5,362 nt of DNA from NCBI GenBank assembly GCA_946414115.1, contig CAMKNF010000141.1, positions 1 through 5,362 on the forward strand, read 5' to 3'. The translations under genes were made by a program, and so were the position numbers. The DNA is from an uncultured Ruminococcus sp. (lineage in GTDB: Bacteria; Bacillota; Clostridia; Oscillospirales; Acutalibacteraceae). How positions within the stretch are numbered: the first letter of the stretch is position 1; every line of letters begins with the position of its first letter. Under the pieces are notes generated by a model. The model did no database searches and had not been told where the DNA came from. It saw only the letters and a list, made by a program, of their open reading frames with translations. Of this stretch, positions 1 through 5,362 are shown one piece after another.

Positions 1-1016
1 ACCTCAACGGTGAAATAAGTATTACTGATGTAACCTTGATTCAGAAATACATTGCGGACACAATACAGTTTGAAAGCTCCCAGCTCAAGACTGCTGACGT
101 TACAGAAGATAAGAACATCAGTATTGACGATGCAACAGATATTCAGAAATACCTTGCAGGCTTATCTTCCAAGCTCGGGGATTATTTTAAAAATCAGATC
201 CCATCCAATATTTCATCTGAAATTGCCGATGAAATCAAAGAAAATGAACGCTTTGGAATTGATGACGTTTGTTATTATGTCAGAATTTCACTTCTGAATG
301 ACAACAATGATGCATTAGCTGAAAGTATAATTGAGAAATATCTGTCAAACGAATATTATTATACCTATGACGCTGAAAAAGGATATATTGATACATCATT
401 ACCAAAGGAAAAATTACTGAATATTGCAAACGCTTACGGTGACAGCATTTACATATCATACCCTGTATATGAGCAGGAATGGGGAATTGTAAGCGAACAG
501 CTGCTTGCTGATATGGAAAATGCTTCTGATACGGATGAATTTCTTGTAAGTATCACTTTTAGTGATGATATTGATGTCAACGATTTTCTCTATACATATC
601 TTGGTAATCCGGACAAGTATCTTTATAATAGTGAATACAATGAACTGAAAGTTTGCGCAACCAAGGCACAGCTTGTTGCACTTAACGAAGACCCGAATGG
701 CTATTGTATTGACTATTTCGCAGCAAATAGTGGATTTGAATATGGATTTGTTGACGGTTATCTTGCTGAAAGAGTAAATAATGCAAGTCCAAATCAAAAG
801 TTCAATGCAGTAATTTTTTTATATGATTTTGATAAAGAAAGCTTTTCTTATAATCCCCAGCGCAACAGAATTATTAAGAATTATTTTAGTAACACATCAC
901 GCTATGATTATGATGATTTTCAGGGTTGTATCTTTATTGCAGCTACAAAAGAACAGTTGCTTGCATTAAACGAGAGCGACGAGCATATCCGTATTTCAGA
1001 ATTTTTCGACGAATAA
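1..1016 (+). CDS. Dockerin-containing protein with three tandem I9-like domains (5' truncated)
   Basis: The frame is open from base 3 and ends at the TAA at 1014-1016; the N-terminus lies outside the window, leaving 337 residues. The first ~53 residues (to about base 161) form a type I dockerin: two F-hand calcium loops, each followed by a helix (LIQKYIA and DIQKYLAGL). The second loop, DVTEDKNISIDD (bases 96-131), keeps Asp at positions 1, 5 and 12 but has Thr at 3 and Lys at 6, so it is slightly degenerate. By family knowledge dockerins bind cohesins on scaffoldins, implying secretion and assembly into a cellulosome-like complex; no signal peptide is visible because the start is missing. 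The remaining ~270 residues contain three divergent copies of one domain (about 198-479, 480-734, 735-1013). Each has a strand, a helix, a strand, an 'ATKxQLLALNE'-type helix and a last strand. No catalytic motif is recognised. GC is about one third, below the genes to the right. The dockerin call is firm; the domain interpretation is inference. Confidence 0.85.
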   Translation, partial: LNGEISITDVTLIQKYIADTIQFESSQLKTADVTEDKNISIDDATDIQKYLAGLSSKLGDYFKNQIPSNISSEIADEIKENERFGIDDVCYYVRISLLNDNNDALAESIIEKYLSNEYYYTYDAEKGYIDTSLPKEKLLNIANAYGDSIYISYPVYEQEWGIVSEQLLADMENASDTDEFLVSITFSDDIDVNDFLYTYLGNPDKYLYNSEYNELKVCATKAQLVALNEDPNGYCIDYFAANSGFEYGFVDGYLAERVNNASPNQKFNAVIFLYDFDKESFSYNPQRNRIIKNYFSNTSRYDYDDFQGCIFIAATKEQLLALNESDEHIRISEFFDE

Positions 1017-1061
1017 TTTAACAAACTATCCCCTTACCTGCTCCTCGATAAGGAGATTGTA

Positions 1062-1101
1062 AAAATAGTGTGCAAGTTAAAAAATAGCTTGCACACTTTT
1101 T
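1062..1101 (+). terminator. Rho-independent terminator of the dockerin gene
   Basis: A 10-bp perfect stem (1067-1076 with 1088-1097, AGTGTGCAAG/CTTGCACACT) extends by three more pairs, one of them G-T, to a five-A loop at 1080-1084. A T run follows (1097-1101). An A run at 1061-1065 on the other side means it could also act on the minus strand. It lies 46 bp after the stop codon of the dockerin gene. Confidence 0.85.
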
Positions 1102-1127
1102 GCATTTGCGGATAAGTGTGCTACAAT
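1100..1127 (+). promoter_or_regulatory. Promoter-like site without a following gene
   Basis: TACAAT at 1122-1127 is preceded by TGC, giving an extended -10. A weak -35 (TTGCAT, 1100-1105) lies 16 bp upstream, overlapping the T run of the terminator. Purine-rich Shine-Dalgarno-like stretches follow (GAAAGGA at 1132-1138 and AAAAGG at 1142-1147), yet no ATG, GTG or TTG sits at the right spacing. A 7-bp inverted repeat, CGGATAA (1109-1115) / TTATCCG (1148-1154), brackets the start region. It is a sequence match only. Confidence 0.35.
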
Positions 1128-1156
1128 AAAAGAAAGGACAGAAAAGGTTATCCGTT

Positions 1157-1174
1157 TAAGTAAACTATAATTTA
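1157..1174 (+). repeat. Left arm of a long-range inverted repeat
   Basis: TAAGTAAACTATAATTTA here is the reverse complement of the right arm at 1660-1678 apart from one extra base in the right arm. Fourteen bases (1161-1174 with 1660-1673) pair perfectly. The two arms enclose about 485 bp. The arrangement resembles terminal inverted repeats of a small non-autonomous element; no target-site duplication is evident. Confidence 0.5.
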
Positions 1175-1178
1175 ATGT

Positions 1179-1213
1179 GGAATGCGTAATTCGGAATGCG
1201 GAATGCGGAATTA
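1179..1213 (+). repeat. Five tandem 7-bp repeats (GGAATGC type)
   Basis: Five heptads run head to tail: GGAATGC, GTAATTC, GGAATGC, GGAATGC, GGAATTA. They are followed at once by GGTCGCTTCGCTCC (1216-1229), whose reverse strand holds the compact GCGAAGC mini-hairpin motif. Heptad runs ending in such a hairpin recur as dispersed intergenic repeats in clostridial genomes as far as I recall. The repeat makes a minus-strand open frame at 1077-1304 that has no other support. Confidence 0.8.
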
Positions 1214-1360
1214 ATGGTCGCTTCGCTCCGGATTTGTAATAGTGCGTGTTGTTTGGATTAGTTTTTTCCTTGGGGTTATTGATATATCGGCAACAATATG
1301 ACATTATGGATGTTGTTGTATTTTGCGTTTGCGTTGTCGTATGTAGGTATGTAGTTTTTT

Positions 1361-1440
1361 TCTATACATTATATAAAATAAAAAAATAAAAAAAATAATT
1401 AATTAATATAATAGTAATATATGTTTTATTTTTTTCTTCT
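1361..1440. other. Extremely A/T-rich tract
   Basis: Only 6 of 80 bases are G or C, with long A and T runs and alternating TA stretches. No start codon with a Shine-Dalgarno site, palindromic binding site array or origin-type repeat is recognisable. It may be a flexible or H-NS-like/Lsr2-like target, or simply the spacer of the repeat-bounded block; function is not determined. Confidence 0.6.
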
Positions 1441-1449
1441 CAATATTGT

Positions 1450-1662
1450 TTGTCTAAAAAACTTACACACCTACACTATTTAGTAATATTTGACACTAAA
1501 ATGACAAATAAGTGGAAAACAAGATTTGATAAACACCAAACAGTGGACGGAAACCTTGACGTCCCGAAACGTTACCTGTATATCAATTTAAAATTCGGGC
1601 TACAATTTTTTCCAAACAAACCGACTTTTCCGCTCGATTTGCCCGCCGAGGCACTCGGATAA
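1450..1662 (+). other. Weak 70-codon open frame, possible gene fragment
   Basis: The frame opens with TTG at 1450 and has an ATG at 1501, but neither has a Shine-Dalgarno sequence, so a functional gene is unlikely. From 1501 the composition is less A/T-rich than the tract before it. The segment W-K-T-R-F followed by DGNLDVPKRY (about 1513-1578) faintly resembles the helicase-associated (HA) repeat pattern of a Trp, then G-x-L-x-VP-x-x-Y, but the spacing is short and the expected LGxWxxxQR does not follow. The frame ends inside the right inverted-repeat arm. It is best treated as a degraded fragment or as part of the repeat-bounded block. Confidence 0.2.
1646..1658. repeat. Small GC-rich hairpin next to the right arm
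   Basis: CCGAG-GCA-CTCGG forms a 5-bp stem with a 3-base loop two bases before the right inverted-repeat arm. It stands out as a G/C island in an A/T-rich region. No T run follows, so it is not a terminator. It may be a subterminal hairpin of the putative element. Confidence 0.45.
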
Positions 1663-1678
1663 ATTATAGTTTAGCTTA
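1660..1678 (-). repeat. Right arm of the long-range inverted repeat
   Basis: Read on the minus strand the arm is TAAGCTAAACTATAATTTA, which matches the left arm at 1157-1174 with a single inserted C. Eighteen of 19 positions therefore agree over a distance of about 500 bp, more than expected from A/T bias alone, though both arms are A/T-rich and chance cannot be excluded. Confidence 0.5.
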
Positions 1679-1705
1679 CAAAATGTAATAATAATTCAAC
1701 CGCTT

Positions 1706-1749
1706 AAAAACATACGGACGGATTTTTGAAATCCGTCCGCAATTTTTTT
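1706..1749. terminator. Bidirectional terminator after the EF-G paralogue
   Basis: An 11-bp stem (1715-1725 with 1729-1739, CGGACGGATTT/AAATCCGTCCG) closes a 3-base loop. On the minus strand it sits 27 bp after the EF-G stop codon and is followed by TATG then five T (1710-1706). On the plus strand a seven-T run (1743-1749) follows, which is the better terminator tail. It can therefore stop transcripts from both sides. Confidence 0.8.
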
Positions 1750-1766
1750 GATAGGTTAATAAGAAA

Positions 1767-3839
1767 TTATTCCGACATTTCAGCTTTTGCTTTTTCAATA
1801 ATCTTCTGTGCTACGTTTGCAGGTGCGTCCTCGTAGCGTGCAAATGTAAGCTCAAACGAGCCTCTGCCCTGAGTAATCTGTCTGATGAACGTCGAGAAGT
1901 CGCTCATTTCAGCCATCGGCACTTCTGCCTCAACAACCTGCATTCCGTTTTCGGCAGGTGACATACCGAGTACTCTGCCTCTGCGCTTGTTGACCTCGCC
2001 CATTACGTCGCCCATATTTGCGTCGGGAACATAAGCCTTAAGACTTCCGATAGGCTCAAGCAGAGTCGGAGAAGCGTTAGGAATACCGTTCTTGTATGCA
2101 AGGCTTGCGGCAGTTTTGAATGACATTTCTGAGGAGTCAACGGGGTGATACGAGCCGTCATAAAGCGTAGCCTTGATTCCAACCGTCGGGTAGCCTGCAA
2201 GCACACCCTTCTTGATTGACTCACGAAGTCCCTTTTCAACAGCAGGGAAGAAGTTCTTCGGAACAGCGCCGCCGACTACACGCTCGTCAAATACGAGGTC
2301 GTCAGTGTCAAACGGCTCAAATTCAATCCATACGTCGCCGAACTGACCGTGACCGCCCGACTGCTTCTTGTATCTGCCCTGTGCAGAAACCTTCTTGCGG
2401 ATAGTTTCTCTGTATGCAATCTTCTGCTTTTGGAGAGAAGCGTCAACATTATACTTTGATTTAAGTCTTGAAATTACAACGTCAAGGTGCTGTTCGCCAA
2501 GTCCCGAAATAAGCATTTCGTGTGTTTCGTGATTTGTTACAAACTTGATTGTCGGATCTTCGTCGCAAAGCTTTGTGAGCGCCTGAGCAACCTTATCTTC
2601 ATCACCCTTTTTTGCAGGATAAATAGCCATTGTGTAGGAAGAAACCGGATAGTCGATGCCGTCAAGCACAACCTTGCGAAGCGGTGAGCAAAGCGTGTCG
2701 CCTGTCTTTGTAGACGAAAGCTTGGGGATTGCACCGATGTCGCCTGCGCCGATGTAATCAACGTCAAGCTGTTTTTTGCCGCACATTGCAAGAACCTTTG
2801 TGATTCTTTCCTGTGCGCCTGTGCGCATATTGATAAGAGGTGTATCGGGAGCAACCTTGCCCGAAACGACCTTGATATATGAAAGTGTGCCGATAAACGG
2901 GTCGGCAACAGTCTTGAAAACGATAGCCGCAGCGGCGCCGTTTTCGTTTACGGAAACCTCAACAGGCTCGCCGTCAATGTCAACGCCGATTTCGTCACCT
3001 TTGTCTGCGGCTGACGGAGCAAGCCACGTAAGGCTGTTGAGAAGCTGGTCAATAGCGAATGTGTTGTGGGCGTCACCGCAGAATACGGGGCAGATTGTGC
3101 CGTCTTTAACGCCCTGACTTACGCCGAGGATAATTTCCTCGGGAGTAAATTCCTCACCCATAATGAACTTGTCGAGCAATTCCTCGCTTGTTTCGGCAAC
3201 GGCTTCCTTGATAGCCTCACGAAGTCCCTCAAGTCTGCTTCCCATATCGGGGAGAGCAGTAGGCTTTACAGAGCCGTCGGTTGCATATTCATAAGCCTTG
3301 TAGTCAAAGAGGTTTACGTATGTATTAGCTTGACCGTCAACGATGTAGGGAACTACAACGGGGCAGACGGACGGACCGAACGTAGCCTTGAGATTTTCAA
3401 ATACACGGTAGAAACGAGCGTCCTCGTCGCAAAGACCGTTTACAAAGAACACCTTTGTAAGACCTGCCTTTGTAGCGGCTTCAACAGCCTTTTCGGTGCC
3501 GACATTAACGCCGTCCTTGCCCGAAACTACAATCAGAGCAGTGTCGGCGGCACGCATACCCTCTGCAACGCCGCCTGCAAAGTCGAACAGACCGGGAGTG
3601 TCGATTAGGTTAATCTTTGTGTTCTTCCACTCTATGGGTGCAACAGCTGTCATAATTGACGCCTGACGTTTGATTTCTTCGGCGTCAAAGTCGAGCATTG
3701 TGTTGCCGTCTGCAATATTTCCGAGACGGTCGCTGACCTTTGAAAGATAGAGGATTGACTCTGCAACCGAGGTTTTACCGCAGCCGCTGTGTCCTGCAAG
3801 TGCAATATTTAATATTTTTTTAGCGTCATATTGTTTCAA
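1767..3839 (-). CDS. EF-G-like translation factor (EF-G2-type paralogue) with degenerate G motifs
   Basis: A complete 690-residue EF-G family protein, the usual length for the family. The P-loop GHSGCGKTS is at residues 16-24, and switch I reads EIKRQASI (55-62) in place of canonical ERGITI. G3 is DTPG at 80-83, but the residue matching the catalytic His of canonical EF-G is Leu84. G4 is NGLC at 134-137 instead of NKxD, and G5 is CGDA (254-257) instead of a GSA-type motif. Domain II spans roughly 280-370 and domain III 385-460. Domain IV begins near 480 with QSGGHGQFG at 493-501, close to the canonical QSGGRGQYG loop. The HPVDSSEMSFKTAAS motif and the domain V MGDVMGEVNKRRGRVLGM match EF-G well. 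The start is TTG at 3839-3837, chosen because AAAGGAG lies 9 bases upstream and no in-frame ATG lies nearby. Family knowledge: EF-G moves tRNA and mRNA on the ribosome; paralogues often lack the His and have specialised roles. It is its own transcription unit. A housekeeping EF-G is expected elsewhere, which I infer but cannot see. Confidence 0.93.
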   Translation of the reverse strand: MKQYDAKKILNIALAGHSGCGKTSVAESILYLSKVSDRLGNIADGNTMLDFDAEEIKRQASIMTAVAPIEWKNTKINLIDTPGLFDFAGGVAEGMRAADTALIVVSGKDGVNVGTEKAVEAATKAGLTKVFFVNGLCDEDARFYRVFENLKATFGPSVCPVVVPYIVDGQANTYVNLFDYKAYEYATDGSVKPTALPDMGSRLEGLREAIKEAVAETSEELLDKFIMGEEFTPEEIILGVSQGVKDGTICPVFCGDAHNTFAIDQLLNSLTWLAPSAADKGDEIGVDIDGEPVEVSVNENGAAAAIVFKTVADPFIGTLSYIKVVSGKVAPDTPLINMRTGAQERITKVLAMCGKKQLDVDYIGAGDIGAIPKLSSTKTGDTLCSPLRKVVLDGIDYPVSSYTMAIYPAKKGDEDKVAQALTKLCDEDPTIKFVTNHETHEMLISGLGEQHLDVVISRLKSKYNVDASLQKQKIAYRETIRKKVSAQGRYKKQSGGHGQFGDVWIEFEPFDTDDLVFDERVVGGAVPKNFFPAVEKGLRESIKKGVLAGYPTVGIKATLYDGSYHPVDSSEMSFKTAASLAYKNGIPNASPTLLEPIGSLKAYVPDANMGDVMGEVNKRRGRVLGMSPAENGMQVVEAEVPMAEMSDFSTFIRQITQGRGSFELTFARYEDAPANVAQKIIEKAKAEMSE

Positions 3840-3848
3840 AAATGAAAA

Positions 3849-3855
3849 CTCCTTT
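3849..3855 (-). promoter_or_regulatory. Ribosome binding site fixing a TTG start
   Basis: AAAGGAG on the minus strand lies 9 bases from the TTG at 3839-3837. The next codons (AAA CAA TAT GAC) contain no ATG, and the P-loop follows 15 residues in, as in other EF-G proteins. This makes TTG the initiation codon rather than an internal codon of a longer frame. Confidence 0.85.
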
Positions 3856-3884
3856 CGTTGTTACAATATATAAAAATCGACGTT

Positions 3885-3912
3885 ATTATATCAATTTCAA
3901 CAATTGTGTGAA
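3885..3912 (-). promoter_or_regulatory. Proximal promoter of the EF-G paralogue
   Basis: On the minus strand TTCACA (3912-3907, five of six matches to TTGACA) is separated by 16 bp from a perfect TATAAT (3890-3885). TGA before the -10 gives an extended -10, TGATATAAT. Transcription would start near 3878, leaving about 40 nt of leader before the TTG. Confidence 0.65.
3896..3912. promoter_or_regulatory. Operator-like palindrome overlapping the proximal -35
   Basis: TTCA-ACAATTGT-G-TGAA is an inverted repeat of 16 paired bases with one odd G. The core ACAATTGT (3900-3907) is a perfect 8-bp palindrome. It covers the spacer and -35 of the proximal promoter, where a repressor could block polymerase. 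No regulator gene is visible in the window, so this is a candidate only. Confidence 0.35.
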
Positions 3913-3925
3913 TTAAGTCTAAATT

Positions 3926-3954
3926 ATTATATCATATTTGTATAAAATAAACAA
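3926..3954 (-). promoter_or_regulatory. Distal promoter of the EF-G paralogue
   Basis: On the minus strand TTGTTT (3954-3949) lies exactly 17 bp before TATAAT (3931-3926), again preceded by TGA. The start would fall near 3919, giving a leader of about 80 nt. The same TGATATAATAA string occurs in the proximal promoter 41 bp away, so the two are tandem near-copies at their -10 regions. Confidence 0.6.
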
Positions 3955-3966
3955 CCGAAATTGAGC

Positions 3967-4012
3967 AAAATAAAAAAATTCACCCTTTGCCCAATAGAGC
4001 AGAGGGTGAATT
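3967..4012 (-). terminator. Rho-independent terminator of ilvD
   Basis: Read on the minus strand, AATTCACCCT (4012-4003) pairs with AGGGTGAATT (3986-3977) over 10 bp. Three further inner pairs (3988-3990 with 3999-4001) follow one mismatch and close an 8-base loop. The tail contains T runs (3976-3972, then 3970-3967). It lies 78 bp after the ilvD stop and before the EF-G promoters, so it insulates the two genes. Confidence 0.85.
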
Positions 4013-4090
4013 GTGCATATTGCTTTTTTTAAAGATTTATTGCTGTAAATAGCATAAATTTATGTGTTTAGTTTTGTGCAATTTTACGGT

Positions 4091-5316
4091 TTACTCGAGA
4101 ACTGCACCCTGTGCGCCCGAAGAAACAAGCTTTGCATAACGTGAAAGATAACCCGATGTAATTCTCGGCTGTCTGGGAGTCCACGCTGCCTTGCGCTTTG
4201 CAAGCTCTTCATCGGAAACAAGCACGTTGATTGTGTTTGCAGGAATGTCGATTTCGATTGTGTCGCCTTCCTCAATGAGAGCGATAGGACCGCCTACTGC
4301 GGCTTCGGGTGAAACGTGACCGATAGCGGCGCCTCTTGTAGCACCCGAGAAACGTCCGTCTGTGATAAGTGCAACGCAGTTGCCGAGACCGCTTCCCATA
4401 ATTGCAGAGGTCGGGTTGAGCATTTCTCTCATTCCGGGGCCGCCCTTTGGTCCTTCGTAGCGGATAACAACAACGTCGCCTGCGTTGATTTTGCCGTCGT
4501 AGATTGCGTTGAGAGCGTCCTCTTCGCAGTCAAATACTCTTGCAAAACCCTTGTGGTGCATCATTTCTTCTGCAACAGCGCTTCTCTTAACAACACAGCC
4601 GTCGGGAGCAAGGTTGCCCTTTAATACTGCTATGCCGCCTGTTTTGCTGTAAGGATCTTCAACTGTTCTGATGATTTCTGTATTTCTGATTTCGCAGCCC
4701 TCGATATTTTCACCGACAGTCTTGCCTGTGCAGGTGAGAAGTGAGGTGTTGAGAAGGTTAAGCTTTGTAAGCTCGTGCATTACTGCGTAAATACCGCCTG
4801 CTTCGTTAAGTTCCTCAATAAAGTGCTCGCCTGCCGGTGCAAGGTGGCAGAGGTTGGGAGTCTTTGCGGAGATTTCGTTTGCAATGTCAAGGTGCAAATC
4901 AATTCCGCACTCGTGAGCGATAGCGGGGAGGTGGAGCATTGTGTTTGTTGAACAGCCGAGTGCCATATCAACGGTAAGAGCGTTCCTGAACGCTTCCTCG
5001 GTCATAATGTCACGGGGACGGATGTTGTTCTTGACAAGCTCCATAATCTGCATACCTGCGTGCTTTGCAAGCTGTAAACGCTGTGAGTAAACAGCAGGAA
5101 CAGTGCCGTTGCCCTTAAGGCCCATACCGATAACTTCGGTAAGGCAGTTCATTGAGTTGGCAGTGAACATACCCGAGCAGGAGCCGCAGGTCGGACAGGC
5201 GTTGTTTTCATATTCGCTTAACTTTTCCTCGTCAATTTCGCCTACCTTAAAGCGAGAAACAGCCTCGGAAACAGTAGAGTAGCTGATTTTCTTACCGTCA
5301 ACTCTGCCTGCAAGCA
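4091..5316 (-). CDS. ilvD: Dihydroxy-acid dehydratase, C-terminal 407 residues (5' truncated)
   Basis: IlvD is the iron-sulfur dehydratase that converts 2,3-dihydroxy-isovalerate and 2,3-dihydroxy-3-methylvalerate to 2-keto acids, the third step of valine and isoleucine synthesis. The visible part starts at LAGRVDGKK, which in relatives follows GGPM. CPTCGSCSGMFTANSMN (bases 5147-5197; visible residues 40-56) is a family hallmark that includes one [Fe-S] cluster cysteine. GPKGGPGMREML carries a glutamate that I believe contributes to magnesium binding. TDGRFSGATRG (starting 4363 and running down) is the second dehydratase signature and contains the serine proposed as catalytic base. The end, QGAVLE then TAA at 4093-4091, is normal. 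Roughly 145-150 N-terminal residues are missing compared with the ~555-residue form, including the CDKxxPG motif. The apparent upstream extension beyond 5316 is sequencing adapter, not protein. The gene has its own terminator and is the last gene of its unit; upstream ilv/leu neighbours cannot be seen. Confidence 0.96.
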
Positions 5317-5362
5317 AGATCGGAAGAGCACACGTCTGAACTCCAGTCACCATCAAGTATCT
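5317..5362 (+). other. Illumina TruSeq-type adapter contamination with index
   Basis: Bases 5317-5350 match the standard Illumina read-1 3' adapter, beginning AGATCGGAAGAGC and ending CTCCAGTCAC. An 8-base stretch in the index position (CATCAAGT, 5351-5358) and ATCT (5359-5362), the first bases of the next constant segment, complete the pattern. Read on the minus strand it encodes MMVTGVQTCALPI, a peptide known as an adapter artefact. None of this is genomic; the biological contig ends at 5316 (base 5317, A, could be either). Confidence 0.98.

Noticed and set aside
456..797. Minus-strand open frame opposite the dockerin protein
   Set aside because: It has hydrophobic, Ile/Cys-rich low-complexity composition expected from the antisense of an A/T-rich gene; the plus strand carries the dockerin and repeats in one frame.
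1077..1304. Minus-strand open frame of 75 codons
   Set aside because: It translates the terminator hairpin and the heptad repeats, lacks a Shine-Dalgarno sequence and has repetitive, implausible composition.
1450..1662. Helicase-associated (HA) domain gene
   Set aside because: The G-x-L-x-VP-x-x-Y resemblance is short, the Trp spacing is off, the LGxWxxxQR part is absent and no start signal exists; kept only as a weak fragment.
1017..1766. CRISPR array, tRNA or replication origin in the long intergenic region
   Set aside because: The repeats are 7 bp and contiguous without spacers, no cloverleaf is seen, and no DnaA-box cluster or iteron array is visible in the A/T-rich tract.
3066..3608. 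Plus-strand open frame of 180 codons opposite the EF-G paralogue
   Set aside because: It is a shadow of the EF-G coding strand; EF-G homology is continuous across it, and no ribosome binding site or recognisable domain supports the other strand.
4013..4090. Second terminator or regulatory hairpin after ilvD
   Set aside because: Only a 4-bp stem (TGCT/AGCA) could be found, and the strong hairpin at 3977-4012 already explains termination.
5315..5356. IlvD N-terminal extension or frameshift with a novel leader peptide
   Set aside because: The sequence is Illumina adapter and index, so neither a new start nor a frameshift is biological.

Overview
The window looks like a metagenome-assembled contig from a low-to-moderate-GC gut or rumen clostridium (Bacillota, Oscillospiraceae / Ruminococcus-like). 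The main clues are a type I dockerin with the 'IQKYLAGL' helix style of Ruminococcus-type dockerins, A/T-rich intergenic DNA with clostridial promoters and terminators, and a short-form bacterial IlvD. Genus is an inference. No rRNA, tRNA, CRISPR array or intact transposase is visible.

Layout, left to right. (1) 1-1016, plus strand: the 3' part of a dockerin-bearing, presumably secreted protein. After the dockerin come three divergent copies of a domain of about 85-95 residues that resembles the subtilisin propeptide / inhibitor I9 fold. It ends in a strong hairpin terminator (1062-1101). (2) 1017-1766: 750 bp with no convincing gene. It holds an orphan promoter-like site, a run of five 7-bp repeats, an extremely A/T-rich tract, a weak 70-codon open frame and a long-range inverted repeat (1157-1174 / 1660-1678) that delimits a MITE-like block of about 520 bp. 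A bidirectional terminator closes it at 1706-1749. (3) 1767-3839, minus strand: a complete EF-G paralogue (690 aa, TTG start, strong Shine-Dalgarno) whose G3, G4 and G5 nucleotide-binding motifs depart from the EF-G consensus, while the ribosome-contacting domains III-V look intact. Two extended -10 promoters and an operator-like palindrome lie upstream. (4) 3967-4012: the terminator of ilvD. (5) 4091-5316, minus strand: the C-terminal 407 residues of dihydroxy-acid dehydratase (branched-chain amino acid synthesis), cut off by the contig end. (6) 5317-5362: not genomic. This is Illumina TruSeq-type adapter read-through with an 8-base index.

The three genes do not form one operon. The dockerin gene converges on the EF-G paralogue, and a terminator plus promoters separate ilvD from the EF-G paralogue. 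The most interesting biology is the EF-G-like protein with degenerate GTPase motifs and the tandem inhibitor-like domains attached to a dockerin. The most important practical point is the adapter at the right end, which creates a false N-terminus for IlvD.
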